Made by a program: the position numbers and the translations under genes
Assembly: GCA_043821115.1 (NCBI GenBank)
Contig: JBDRDD010000016.1
Coordinates: forward strand, 1 to 46,672
Direction of reading: 5' to 3'
DNA from: JBDRDD01 sp043821115
GTDB taxonomy: Bacteria; CAYTYR01; UBA6262; DAOVJB01
Length of the DNA stretch: 46,672 nt
Shown: positions 6,848 through 14,169 of the stretch, piece by piece
Layout: the number at the start of each line of letters is the position of its first letter
Position numbering within the stretch: position 1 is the stretch's first letter
The notes under the pieces: generated by a model
Told to the model about the DNA's origin: nothing
Databases searched by the model: none
What the model saw: only the letters and a program-made list of their open reading frames with translations

Positions 6848-9205
6848 ATGAAGTACGGTTACTTCGATGAAGCAAAAAGAGAGTATATCATTACTAATCC
6901 CGAAACACCAACACCATGGATAAACTACCTGGGTTCGGATGAGTATTGTGCTCTGATATCCAACAATGCCGGTGGATATAGTTTCTACCTGTCTCCTAAG
7001 AGCGGTCGGTTTACGAGGTTCAGGTATAACAATCTTCCTATGGATAGACCCGGAAGATATCTTTACATCCGTGACAATGAGACAAGTGATTACTGGACTA
7101 CGTCCTGGCAGCCTGTAGGCAAGAACCTAAAAGACTATAAAAATGAATGCAGGCATGGTCTGGGTTACACAAAAATACTCTCTTCTTATGCAAATATTGA
7201 CTCTGAAACAACCTACTTCGTTCCATTGGGTGAAAGTCTGGAGATATGGATGTTAAAGGTCAAGAACAACGATAAAAAGGATAAAGACCTTAATGTCTTC
7301 TCTTATATGGAATTTGCGTTCTGGGATGCAATTTCCGATTTAACCGATTTTCAATATCTGTTGAACGTATGCCGCAATACGATGGTTGAGGATACACAGA
7401 TTATAAATTATGATGTGGGTACATATGTCAGCATGATACGTCCTAAGGCATATGCGTTTACGACAAATAAAATAGCAGGATGGGATGGGGACAGAGATGT
7501 GTTTATGGGCCCTCACAGGTCTGAGAGAAATCCTATAGCAGTAGAAAAGGGAGAATCCTTTAACTCCAAGGCAATCGGAGGAAATCCCTGTGCGTCTTTT
7601 AATGTCAAGGTAAAACTTAAGCCAGGGGAAGAGAAAACATTGGTATATGTTGTGGGATTCGGCAGCGCCAAAAAAGAGGGCGTTGAAATGAAGAAAAAAT
7701 ACAGTGACATAAAGAATGTGGACAAAGAACTCAAGAAGCTCTCAAAGCACTGGGATAATAATCTTTCATCATTTAGCTGCAATACACCAGATGAAATCAC
7801 AAACCAGATGCTCAATGTTCTGAACCAGTACCAGTTACATACAACATTCAATTGGTCGCGTTCCGCTTCATATTATGAATCAGGTACTCACAGGGACGGT
7901 TTGGGCTACAGGGACAGCCACCAGGATGCTCTCGCGGCGATTCCTTCAATTCCTGGAAGGGTAAGAGCACGTATAATAAGTCTTGCAGGAGCCATTTACC
8001 AGGCAGGGTGTGCTTCCCACATTTTTCAACCTCTAACAGGAGAAGGTGCTGGGGGGAGAGATTATTCTGATGACCATCTCTGGTTGATTCTCACAACAGC
8101 AGCATACATAAGGGAAACAGGGGATGTAGCAATACTTGATGAGCAAGTTCCTTATTTAGACGGAGAGAAAAAGGATTCTCTCATGGATCATATCGAGCAG
8201 ACTATCAAGTATTCCCTTACAAAGATAGGTAACCATGGTTTATGTCTCGGCCTGCATGCTGACTGGAACGATACACTCAACCTTTCTGGGCAGGGAGAAA
8301 GTGTCTGGACTACACAGTTATTATGTCTTGCCATAAACGAATGGAAAGGGTTAGCGGAGCTTACAGGTAAAAAGGACAAGGTCAATCTGTTCGACAAAGA
8401 CAAGGAGAAACTCCATAAGGCGATAGAAGAGGAAGGATGGGATGGAAAGTGGTACAGGAGAGCATATACCCACAGCGGAAGAAAGATAGGCTCTGATGAA
8501 AGTGAAACAGCCAAAATATTCCTCAATCCGAATACGTGGGCTGTGATGAGCGGTGTAGCTGACAAGGAAAGAGGTATTAAACTGATGGATTCTGTGCATG
8601 ATATGCTCGACACAGAATATGGCCTGATGCTTCTTGCTCCGCCTTTTGAGACATATGACAAGGAACTTGGACTTATAACGCTGTATCCGCCGGCTATCAA
8701 GGAGAACGGCGGTATATTCGCGCATGCAAATCCATGGGCGGTAATAGCGGAAGCGATGCTAGGCAGGGGTGATCTCGCATTTAAGTATTACAAAACTATC
8801 ACTCCTCTTGCATTCAATGATATAGCGGAGATTAAAAAGACAGAGCCTTATATTTATGTGCAGTTTTTAGCCGGTAAGGGTCATCAGCATATGGGTGAAT
8901 CCAGGAACTCCTGGCTTACGGGAAGCGCTTCTTGGAACTTCGTGGCAGCTACTCAGTATATCCTGGGAATAAAACCTGAATACCAGGGCCTTATGATGGA
9001 CCCGTGTATTCCTAAGGAGTGGGACGGCTTCACGGTAAAGCGCAAGTTCCGGGGAACTACATATGACATATCCGTCAAAAACCCGGACCATGTATTTAAG
9101 GGCGTCACGTCAGTAACGGTTGACGGCAAGAAGATAGATGGCAACATACTGCCGGTATTCAAAGATGACAACAAAGTCCACAAGGTAGAAGTAGTCATGG
9201 GATAA
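6848..9205 (+). CDS. GH94 phosphorylase, cellobiose-phosphorylase-like
   Basis: 785 residues, near the usual ~800 for GH94. The N-terminal beta-sandwich begins with 'YGYFDEAKREY' and 'TPWINYLG', typical of cellobiose phosphorylases. The (alpha/alpha)6 catalytic domain contains 'RDSHQD' and 'HADWND', where Asp475 is the likely general acid. The C-terminal part has 'NSWLTGSASWNF', 'MDPCIPKEWDG' and ends 'KVEVVMG', all close to cellobiose phosphorylases as I remember them. The enzyme would split a beta-linked disaccharide with phosphate to give a sugar 1-phosphate and a free sugar. Cellobiose is the best guess; laminaribiose, chitobiose or a cellodextrin is possible, and 'SHQD' instead of 'SNQD' is a small departure. 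No signal peptide, so cytoplasmic. It has a GGAGGA Shine-Dalgarno, follows the second oxidoreductase by 36 bases and is the last gene before a strong terminator. Confidence 0.9.
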   Translation: MKYGYFDEAKREYIITNPETPTPWINYLGSDEYCALISNNAGGYSFYLSPKSGRFTRFRYNNLPMDRPGRYLYIRDNETSDYWTTSWQPVGKNLKDYKNECRHGLGYTKILSSYANIDSETTYFVPLGESLEIWMLKVKNNDKKDKDLNVFSYMEFAFWDAISDLTDFQYLLNVCRNTMVEDTQIINYDVGTYVSMIRPKAYAFTTNKIAGWDGDRDVFMGPHRSERNPIAVEKGESFNSKAIGGNPCASFNVKVKLKPGEEKTLVYVVGFGSAKKEGVEMKKKYSDIKNVDKELKKLSKHWDNNLSSFSCNTPDEITNQMLNVLNQYQLHTTFNWSRSASYYESGTHRDGLGYRDSHQDALAAIPSIPGRVRARIISLAGAIYQAGCASHIFQPLTGEGAGGRDYSDDHLWLILTTAAYIRETGDVAILDEQVPYLDGEKKDSLMDHIEQTIKYSLTKIGNHGLCLGLHADWNDTLNLSGQGESVWTTQLLCLAINEWKGLAELTGKKDKVNLFDKDKEKLHKAIEEEGWDGKWYRRAYTHSGRKIGSDESETAKIFLNPNTWAVMSGVADKERGIKLMDSVHDMLDTEYGLMLLAPPFETYDKELGLITLYPPAIKENGGIFAHANPWAVIAEAMLGRGDLAFKYYKTITPLAFNDIAEIKKTEPYIYVQFLAGKGHQHMGESRNSWLTGSASWNFVAATQYILGIKPEYQGLMMDPCIPKEWDGFTVKRKFRGTTYDISVKNPDHVFKGVTSVTVDGKKIDGNILPVFKDDNKVHKVEVVMG

Positions 9206-9245
9206 AAGTGCGAGGATGTATTATCAAGCATAAATAATACCCTAT

Positions 9246-9284
9246 AAAGAGGAGTTGCGAACTAATAGTAACTCCTCTTTTTTT
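9246..9284 (+). terminator. Rho-independent terminator ending the saccharide locus
   Basis: AAAGAGGAGTT (9246-9256) and AACTCCTCTTT (9270-9280) form an 11-bp perfect stem around a 13-base loop, followed by more T residues to 9284. This is the clearest intrinsic terminator in the first half of the window. Confidence 0.92.
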
Positions 9285-9313
9285 GTGTTGAAATATTAAA
9301 TAAGGAGGATTTA

Positions 9314-10069
9314 ATGATATTAGATCTTTTGATATTGGGTATTATAAGTTTTTTTGTTTTTCTAGGAACCAGGCAGAAAACCATGAACCAGCTAATAAAT
9401 CTTATTTCACTTTTGGTGGCTACATTCGCCGCATTGAAGCTCTACACATACCTTGGAAACTTGATAGTGGCAAGCGGCGTATTTGGTTACTTTGCAGCTG
9501 ATATAATATCATGGGTATTCATATGCCTCGCGCTCTATATTGGCCTCACTTTTGCCGGAAGAAAGTACCTGAAGAAAATCGAGGAGAAATATTTCAAGGA
9601 GAAATATGACAAGATTTTCGGGGGTATTCTGGGCGGTATGAAGACGCTTTTTATAATTGTTTTCGTGCTGTTTCTGATGGATGTTCTCGTGCATGCGCGA
9701 ACGGATAAAAAGGATGCCCTGGCAAAAACAAGACATGCCCTTGATAATTCATTTATTGCCTCAACAGTTATTAAATACAATCCTTTCAAGGTCCTTAAAA
9801 TTACCAAGGCGCTTAGCGGTTATGCCAGGCTGCAGAATAATCCAAAAGCAGTCAGTAAAGTCGCACAGCAGCAAGAGATACAGCAGTTACTTAAGAACAA
9901 GACAATAAAGGAGCTGATAAATGATAAGAAGCTGAACTCTGCGATTGCAAACAGGGATTATGTGAGATTGCTTCAGAATGATAAATTCATGGAAGTATTA
10001 AGGGATAAGGAAGCTATGAGGCTTCTTATGAGTGTGGATTTTGAGAATGTTTTTGAAGAAGAAAAGTAA
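9314..10069 (+). CDS. CvpA family inner-membrane protein
   Basis: 251 residues. Four hydrophobic segments (about 1-20, 25-50, 58-85 and 100-125) with 'NQLINLISLL', 'GGILGGMKTLFIIV' and acidic/basic spacing between helices match the CvpA/colicin V production family. A charged, probably helical C-terminal half (130-251) has repeated 'LLKN/LLQND' segments and is presumably cytoplasmic. CvpA proteins are linked to envelope homeostasis in several bacteria, but their molecular function is not settled. Start ATG 9314 follows AAGGAGG. The gene lies directly after the terminator of the saccharide locus and 21 bases before the TauE/SafE-like gene, so those two are probably one unit. Confidence 0.82.
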   Translation: MILDLLILGIISFFVFLGTRQKTMNQLINLISLLVATFAALKLYTYLGNLIVASGVFGYFAADIISWVFICLALYIGLTFAGRKYLKKIEEKYFKEKYDKIFGGILGGMKTLFIIVFVLFLMDVLVHARTDKKDALAKTRHALDNSFIASTVIKYNPFKVLKITKALSGYARLQNNPKAVSKVAQQQEIQQLLKNKTIKELINDKKLNSAIANRDYVRLLQNDKFMEVLRDKEAMRLLMSVDFENVFEEEK

Positions 10070-10090
10070 TCTCGTGGAGGGGGTATAATT

Positions 10091-10453
10091 ATGGTTATTA
10101 TAATCACTTATATCATATTAGGTGTTGTAGCAGGCATCTTCAGCGGTTTTCTTGGAATAGGGGGTGCCACTGTTATTATCCCTGTGCTAATATATTTTTA
10201 CGGTTTTACCCAGCATCAGGCCCAAGGCACCACTCTTGCCTTGATGGTGCCTCCGATCGGGTTGCTTGCCGCGATGAGCTATTACTATAAAGGTAATGTT
10301 AACCTCAAGGTAGCGGCATTTATCTGTATAGGCTTTTTTATAGGGGGATTAATCGGGGCCACCGCGGTACAGCCGATCTCGGAGCCTGTTCTTAGGAAAA
10401 TATTCGGATTTTTCATGTTGATAATAGCTATTAAAATGATATCAGGCAGATAA
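10091..10453 (+). CDS. Half-size TauE/SafE family membrane transporter
   Basis: 120 residues with four hydrophobic helices. The first carries 'GVVAGIFSGFLGIGGATVIIPVL', the signature of the TauE/SafE (DUF81) anion-exporter family (shown here in two overlapping parts: GVVAGIFSGFLG and LGIGGATVIIP). Full-size members have about 250 residues and two such repeats; this protein has one. It ends cleanly at a stop, without remains of a second half in the following 89 bases, and one-repeat members of the family are known. It may work as a homodimer. Substrates in the family include sulfite, sulfoacetate and other anions; none can be assigned. A Shine-Dalgarno GGAGGGGG precedes ATG 10091. Confidence 0.8.
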   Translation: MVIIITYIILGVVAGIFSGFLGIGGATVIIPVLIYFYGFTQHQAQGTTLALMVPPIGLLAAMSYYYKGNVNLKVAAFICIGFFIGGLIGATAVQPISEPVLRKIFGFFMLIIAIKMISGR

Positions 10454-10468
10454 GCGTCAAATTCCAGA

Positions 10469-10497
10469 TTGACAACGATAAAATTTTACGATATAGT
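10469..10497 (+). promoter_or_regulatory. Sigma70-type promoter of the signalling block
   Basis: TTGACA (10469-10474) and TATAGT (10492-10497) with a 17-base spacer, 46 bases before the first response regulator gene. The match to consensus is strong and the position fits. Confidence 0.75.
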
Positions 10498-10542
10498 GGA
10501 ATACACTGCTCATATAGTATTTTAGGAAAGGATGTTGATAAT

Positions 10543-10911
10543 ATGGTCAAAGGAAAAATACTTCTTGTGGATGATGAGGTTGATCTTGCTGAGACCGTTA
10601 AACTGAGGCTTACGACCAATGATTATGATGTTATGCTGGCCTATGACGGAGAGCAGGCTCTGAAGAAGGTTGAAGCTTATGATCCGGACTTGATACTACT
10701 TGACTTAAAGCTACCGGGTATTTCTGGAGAGGAAGTATTTGAAAAACTAAAGGAGAAAGATTCCACGAAGGATATTCCCATAATACTCTTTACAGCCAGC
10801 AAGCGTGATGATGAGCTTGTGTCAATAGGGGCCGAGGATTTCGTATTAAAGCCTTTCGAATCCCAAAATCTGCTGGATAAAATACAAAGATTGCTTGATA
10901 AGCGTTCTTAA
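10543..10911 (+). CDS. Single-domain response regulator (CheY-like), first
   Basis: 122 residues, one receiver domain and nothing else. Acidic Asp10/Asp11 bind Mg, Asp54 in 'ILLDLKLP' is the phosphorylation site, Thr84 in 'LFTAS' and Lys103 in 'VLKPF' complete the conserved set, so it should be phosphorylatable. No output domain is present; it would act by protein contact or as a phosphate shuttle. It leads a run that continues with a second receiver, a histidine kinase and a kinase-like protein, with gaps of 38, 25 and 13 bases, which argues for one phosphorelay. ATG 10543 follows AGGAAAGGATG. Confidence 0.92.
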   Translation: MVKGKILLVDDEVDLAETVKLRLTTNDYDVMLAYDGEQALKKVEAYDPDLILLDLKLPGISGEEVFEKLKEKDSTKDIPIILFTASKRDDELVSIGAEDFVLKPFESQNLLDKIQRLLDKRS

Positions 10912-10949
10912 TATCTGTATATATCTGTTTTTTCTACAAGGAGACTGCA

Positions 10950-11321
10950 ATGAAGAAGAAAAAAATTCTCATAATTGACGATGATCATAATTTCATAGAG
11001 TTGACCAGAACATTGTTTGAGTCCCATAATTACAAGGTTGTTGCCGCTTATAATTCCATGGAGGGGATACAAAAAGCAAAAAAAGAGAAACCCCATCTTA
11101 TCATACTTGATATAATGATGCCAAAAATGGACGGGGTAAACGCCTGTAAGGCTCTCAAGGATGAAAAAAAGACCAAGGATATTCCCATTATAATATTAAC
11201 TGTAAAATGGATGGACGAAGACAGGGACGAAGCTATGAAGGCAGGGGCGGCCTGTTATATGACCAAGCCTTTTGAAACACAGGCACTGCTGCTTAGGATA
11301 AAACAGATCATGCCTGATTAA
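10950..11321 (+). CDS. Single-domain response regulator (CheY-like), second
   Basis: 123 residues, again a stand-alone receiver. Asp10-Asp12 form the acidic pocket, Asp54 in 'LDIMMPKMDG' is the acceptor, with Thr84 and Lys106 (MTKPF). The MMPKMDG loop resembles receivers that pair with hybrid or Pho-type kinases. It differs enough from the preceding receiver that the two are not a recent duplication. No DNA-binding or enzymatic domain follows. AGGAG lies upstream of ATG 10950. Two receivers beside one active kinase suggest branching output or a phosphate sink. Confidence 0.92.
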   Translation: MKKKKILIIDDDHNFIELTRTLFESHNYKVVAAYNSMEGIQKAKKEKPHLIILDIMMPKMDGVNACKALKDEKKTKDIPIIILTVKWMDEDRDEAMKAGAACYMTKPFETQALLLRIKQIMPD

Positions 11322-11346
11322 TAGGGTATTATTTAAGGTGACAATT

Positions 11347-12672
11347 ATGAATTTGCAGATTAAAATGATCATTTATTTTATTTTTGTTGTGATTGCAAGC
11401 TCCATTATATTGGCAATTACAACTGTTCCGGTTATAAAGATAACTACCATAGGGGTTATACTTATACTCGGAATCGTCGTACCACATAACATCTTCAAAG
11501 CTCTTGATAAGGATACTAAGCGCATAAAGGAACTCGAGGAGAGGGAATTTAAGGATAACAGAAAGCTAATGGAATATGAACAGATGACGTCGGGGTTTGT
11601 ATCCCTGATAGGTCATGAGCTAAGAACGCCTCTTGCCTCGGTTAAAGAGGGTATAGCGCTGATCGCCGATGAGACCACCGGAAAGGTAAATCCCCAGCAG
11701 GGGAAGATGCTCTCCATTGCCCAAAAGAATATAGAGCGCCTTACACGTCTTATAAATGATGTTTTAGATCTTTCCAGGATGGAGACAGGCAAGCTGGGGA
11801 TACGTCGTGAGCGCCTGCAGCTAAACACGTTGCTTGAAGATATAAGCAAGGACATGACTCTTCAGGCAAAGGGAAAGAATATCAAATTCCGAGAAGTACT
11901 GGCAAAGGACTTGCCTCATGTATATGCTGACCCCGACAGAGTCATTCAAGTGGTAACGAATTTAGTCAATAATGCCATCAAGTATTCCTCGAGTGGCGGA
12001 ACGATTACCATCGTGACCAGGAAGAAGGGGCCGAGGTTTGTTGAGACAAGTATCGAGGATACGGGAATAGGTATAAAGTCGAGCGATTATGACAGGCTCT
12101 TCAGTAAATTTCAACAGATTGATTATCAGATGACACGCAGGGCCGATGGTGTGGGGCTGGGGCTTGCCATTACAAAAGGGCTGGTTGAGGCACATGGGGG
12201 TATGATAGGTTTTGAGAGTGAATTCAAGAGGGGAAGCAGGTTCTATTTCACGCTACCCCTTTACCATCAGGACATAAGCTTAGAGCAATGCCTTCAGGAA
12301 GAGCTGAAGGCCAAGGAGAACTTAAAAGGATTGCTTTCGCTTGTCCTCATAAAGATAGAATCTTATTCAACATTGGGTCAGGAAGTGAGAGAGGGGCTCG
12401 AAGCACTTATAAGAAAGATAGTTTTCGGGGCCCATGATAAGGTTGTGGTATATAAAAATGAGGGCTTTGCAATGTTAGCCCGTACGGACAGACGGGGTGC
12501 TACAGCGATTGCTGAGAGGATAAGTAAAAACATATATGAATGTAAGCTCAGAGGGGATAATGAACGTATTCGTGCGAAGACAGGTATTGCCACCTATCCC
12601 GAGGATGTAAAGAACCCCGAAAAAATAATAACAAGGGCCGAGAAATCCCTGAACCAAAAGCGCAGATACTGA
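11347..12672 (+). CDS. Membrane histidine kinase with degenerate C-terminal GGDEF-like domain
   Basis: 441 residues. Two hydrophobic helices (about 5-27 and 32-48) are separated by only a few residues, so there is almost no periplasmic sensor. A short coiled segment leads to the DHp domain with 'GHELRTPL' (phospho-His90), then the ATPase domain with the N box 'NLVNNAIKYS', G1 'EDTGIG' and G2 'GVGLGLAITKG', all intact. From about 325 to the end lies a further domain whose tail 'TGIATYPEDV...AEKSL' is that of GGDEF domains, but the GGDEF position reads 'YKNEGFAML'. It should not make cyclic-di-GMP and may bind a nucleotide or partner. Start: ATG 11347 is preferred over GTG 11338 because AAGG ends right at the GTG. 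Confidence 0.88.
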   Translation: MNLQIKMIIYFIFVVIASSIILAITTVPVIKITTIGVILILGIVVPHNIFKALDKDTKRIKELEEREFKDNRKLMEYEQMTSGFVSLIGHELRTPLASVKEGIALIADETTGKVNPQQGKMLSIAQKNIERLTRLINDVLDLSRMETGKLGIRRERLQLNTLLEDISKDMTLQAKGKNIKFREVLAKDLPHVYADPDRVIQVVTNLVNNAIKYSSSGGTITIVTRKKGPRFVETSIEDTGIGIKSSDYDRLFSKFQQIDYQMTRRADGVGLGLAITKGLVEAHGGMIGFESEFKRGSRFYFTLPLYHQDISLEQCLQEELKAKENLKGLLSLVLIKIESYSTLGQEVREGLEALIRKIVFGAHDKVVVYKNEGFAMLARTDRRGATAIAERISKNIYECKLRGDNERIRAKTGIATYPEDVKNPEKIITRAEKSLNQKRRY

Positions 12673-12685
12673 AAGAGAGTAGTAT

Positions 12686-13381
12686 ATGAGTGAAAACAGA
12701 AAACAGCTTTTTGCCCTTGTTTCAAAATCAAGTCATAAGATAGGTGCTCTTCTGACTATTATAAAAGAAGGGATGTCCCTTGTGTATGGGGGTGAAGAGG
12801 GGTCTGTAAATCATGCTCAGCAGAGGGCATTGCTTATAGCCAACAATGCAATAGTGCGTCTGACTCACATGGTCAGCGATCTGATAGACCTTGAAAAGAT
12901 ACTATCCGGTGATATAATCTTCCGAAAAGAGGAGACAAAGGTTTATGATCTCATTAGTTATATAGGCAAATCTATCCATCATGAGCTTGATATAAAAAAG
13001 ATAGCGTTTAAGAACACCGTTTCCGAGTCTGTTTGCTCTGTGTATATAGATCGTGATAAGACAAAGCGGGCCATCGCCAATATCCTGGAGGAAATGCTTA
13101 AGGTGACTCCTGAGGAAAGCACTATAACGGTTTGCGCTAAGGAAGAAGAGCAAGTTGTTATTTCCTTAAAAAGTGAGAGTATTATGAAGAATACCCCGGC
13201 AGTCTTTACCTCAGATATGCTCAAAGATAATATAGAGACTTTGCTGGTAAATGACAAGGCTCATATAAATATAATAATTGCGAAAGCCATTATAGAGCAG
13301 CAGGGCGGGCATATGGATCTCTTAAAGGAAGAAGGCAATTATAATCATATAATTTTCAGACTGCCACGCTATAGCGCATGA
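12686..13381 (+). CDS. Degenerate histidine-kinase-like protein (pseudokinase)
   Basis: 231 residues, soluble. It aligns with the DHp and ATPase domains of the kinase just upstream: 'KEGM' and 'IVRLTHMVSDLIDLEKILSG' match its 'KEGI' and 'IERLTRLINDVLDLSRMETG' (quoted pieces in register). His17 falls exactly where the phospho-His should be, but the following E-L-R-T-P is K-I-G-A-L. The N box reads 'NILEEMLKVT' with the catalytic second Asn changed to Glu, the G1 DxGxG is gone ('KSESIMKNT'), and G2 is 'HINIIIAKAIIEQQGG'. ATP use is therefore unlikely. It may be phosphorylated in trans, heterodimerise with the active kinase, or act as a phosphotransfer protein. The gap to the kinase gene is 13 bases. 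It is an intact frame, not a pseudogene. Confidence 0.82.
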   Translation: MSENRKQLFALVSKSSHKIGALLTIIKEGMSLVYGGEEGSVNHAQQRALLIANNAIVRLTHMVSDLIDLEKILSGDIIFRKEETKVYDLISYIGKSIHHELDIKKIAFKNTVSESVCSVYIDRDKTKRAIANILEEMLKVTPEESTITVCAKEEEQVVISLKSESIMKNTPAVFTSDMLKDNIETLLVNDKAHINIIIAKAIIEQQGGHMDLLKEEGNYNHIIFRLPRYSA

Positions 13382-13422
13382 AATATTTTTCTAATAACTC
13401 TTAAAAAGGATTACAATACCTC

Positions 13423-14118
13423 TTGAAGCTGACTATTATAATTCCCGTTTATAATGAAGTAGACAATATTAAAAAGATATTAGAAAGCGTCCAGGACGTG
13501 GATTTGGGGAATATTGCAAAAGAAATAATAATAGTAGACGATGGGTCAACTGATGGCTCAAGAGATATGCTAAAGGATTTAGATGGAAAAGAAAACATTA
13601 AGGTGCTATACCACAAACAGAATCAGGGAAAAGGGTCGGCTATTAAAACTGGGCTTAAAGCAGTAAATGGTGATTTTGTGATTGTTCAGGATGCAGATCT
13701 TGAATATGACCCTTCTGATTACAAGGAACTCTTAGGGCCGATATTGGAAAACAAAGCAGATGTGGTCTATGGGTCCCGCTTTCTGAATGCAAAAAATAAC
13801 AGGTTTCTTTCCTTCTCCCAATACTGGGGTAATAAGTTTATAACATTTACTACAAATTGTTTGTTTGATGTCCATATCACCGATGTGGAAACATGCTATA
13901 AGCTTTTCAGGCGAGAGGTCATATCAGATATAGATATAAAATCCAGGCATTTCGATATGGAAACGGAAATAACTGCCAAGATATTAAAGAAAAAAAGACG
14001 CCTTGTGGAAAAACCGATTAAATATAATGCGCGTGGATATAAAATGGGGAAAAAGATACATCTTATTGATGGTTTTGCAGCTATTTGGGCTCTTGTGAAA
14101 TATAAATTCCTAGATTGA
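13423..14118 (+). CDS. Glycosyltransferase family 2, dolichol/polyprenyl-phosphate sugar synthase type
   Basis: 231 residues. The GT2 (GT-A fold) core is plain: 'IIPVYNEVDNI' at the N-terminus, 'IIVDDGSTDGS' for the nucleotide sugar, 'GKGSAIKTGLK', 'VQDADLEYDP' with the DxD-type metal site, and 'VYGSRF'. Length and motif set fit the DPM1/GtrB-like group that loads a sugar onto a polyprenyl phosphate at the membrane. There is no C-terminal membrane segment. The likely start is TTG 13423, 12 bases after AAAAAGGA; no ATG lies near. The next gene is a GT-C membrane glycosyltransferase, which in many pathways uses exactly this kind of lipid-linked sugar, so they probably act in sequence. Confidence 0.88.
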   Translation: MKLTIIIPVYNEVDNIKKILESVQDVDLGNIAKEIIIVDDGSTDGSRDMLKDLDGKENIKVLYHKQNQGKGSAIKTGLKAVNGDFVIVQDADLEYDPSDYKELLGPILENKADVVYGSRFLNAKNNRFLSFSQYWGNKFITFTTNCLFDVHITDVETCYKLFRREVISDIDIKSRHFDMETEITAKILKKKRRLVEKPIKYNARGYKMGKKIHLIDGFAAIWALVKYKFLD

Positions 14119-14169
14119 TAACTATCCGAATATTGAATATTTATATTTTCTACCGAGGAAGTATTTATT

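Noticed and set aside
8188..8700. Minus-strand ORF of 170 codons inside the GH94 gene
   Set aside because: It is the antisense shadow of a strongly conserved gene, has no family features and is Ser/Leu-rich as such shadows are.
10091..10453. TauE/SafE gene as a truncated pseudogene
   Set aside because: The frame is intact with a good ribosome site, no remains of a second half follow, and half-size members of the family exist.
12686..13381. Kinase-like gene as a decayed pseudogene
   Set aside because: There is no frameshift or internal stop over 231 codons, and spacing and ribosome site are normal; loss of motifs looks like change of function.
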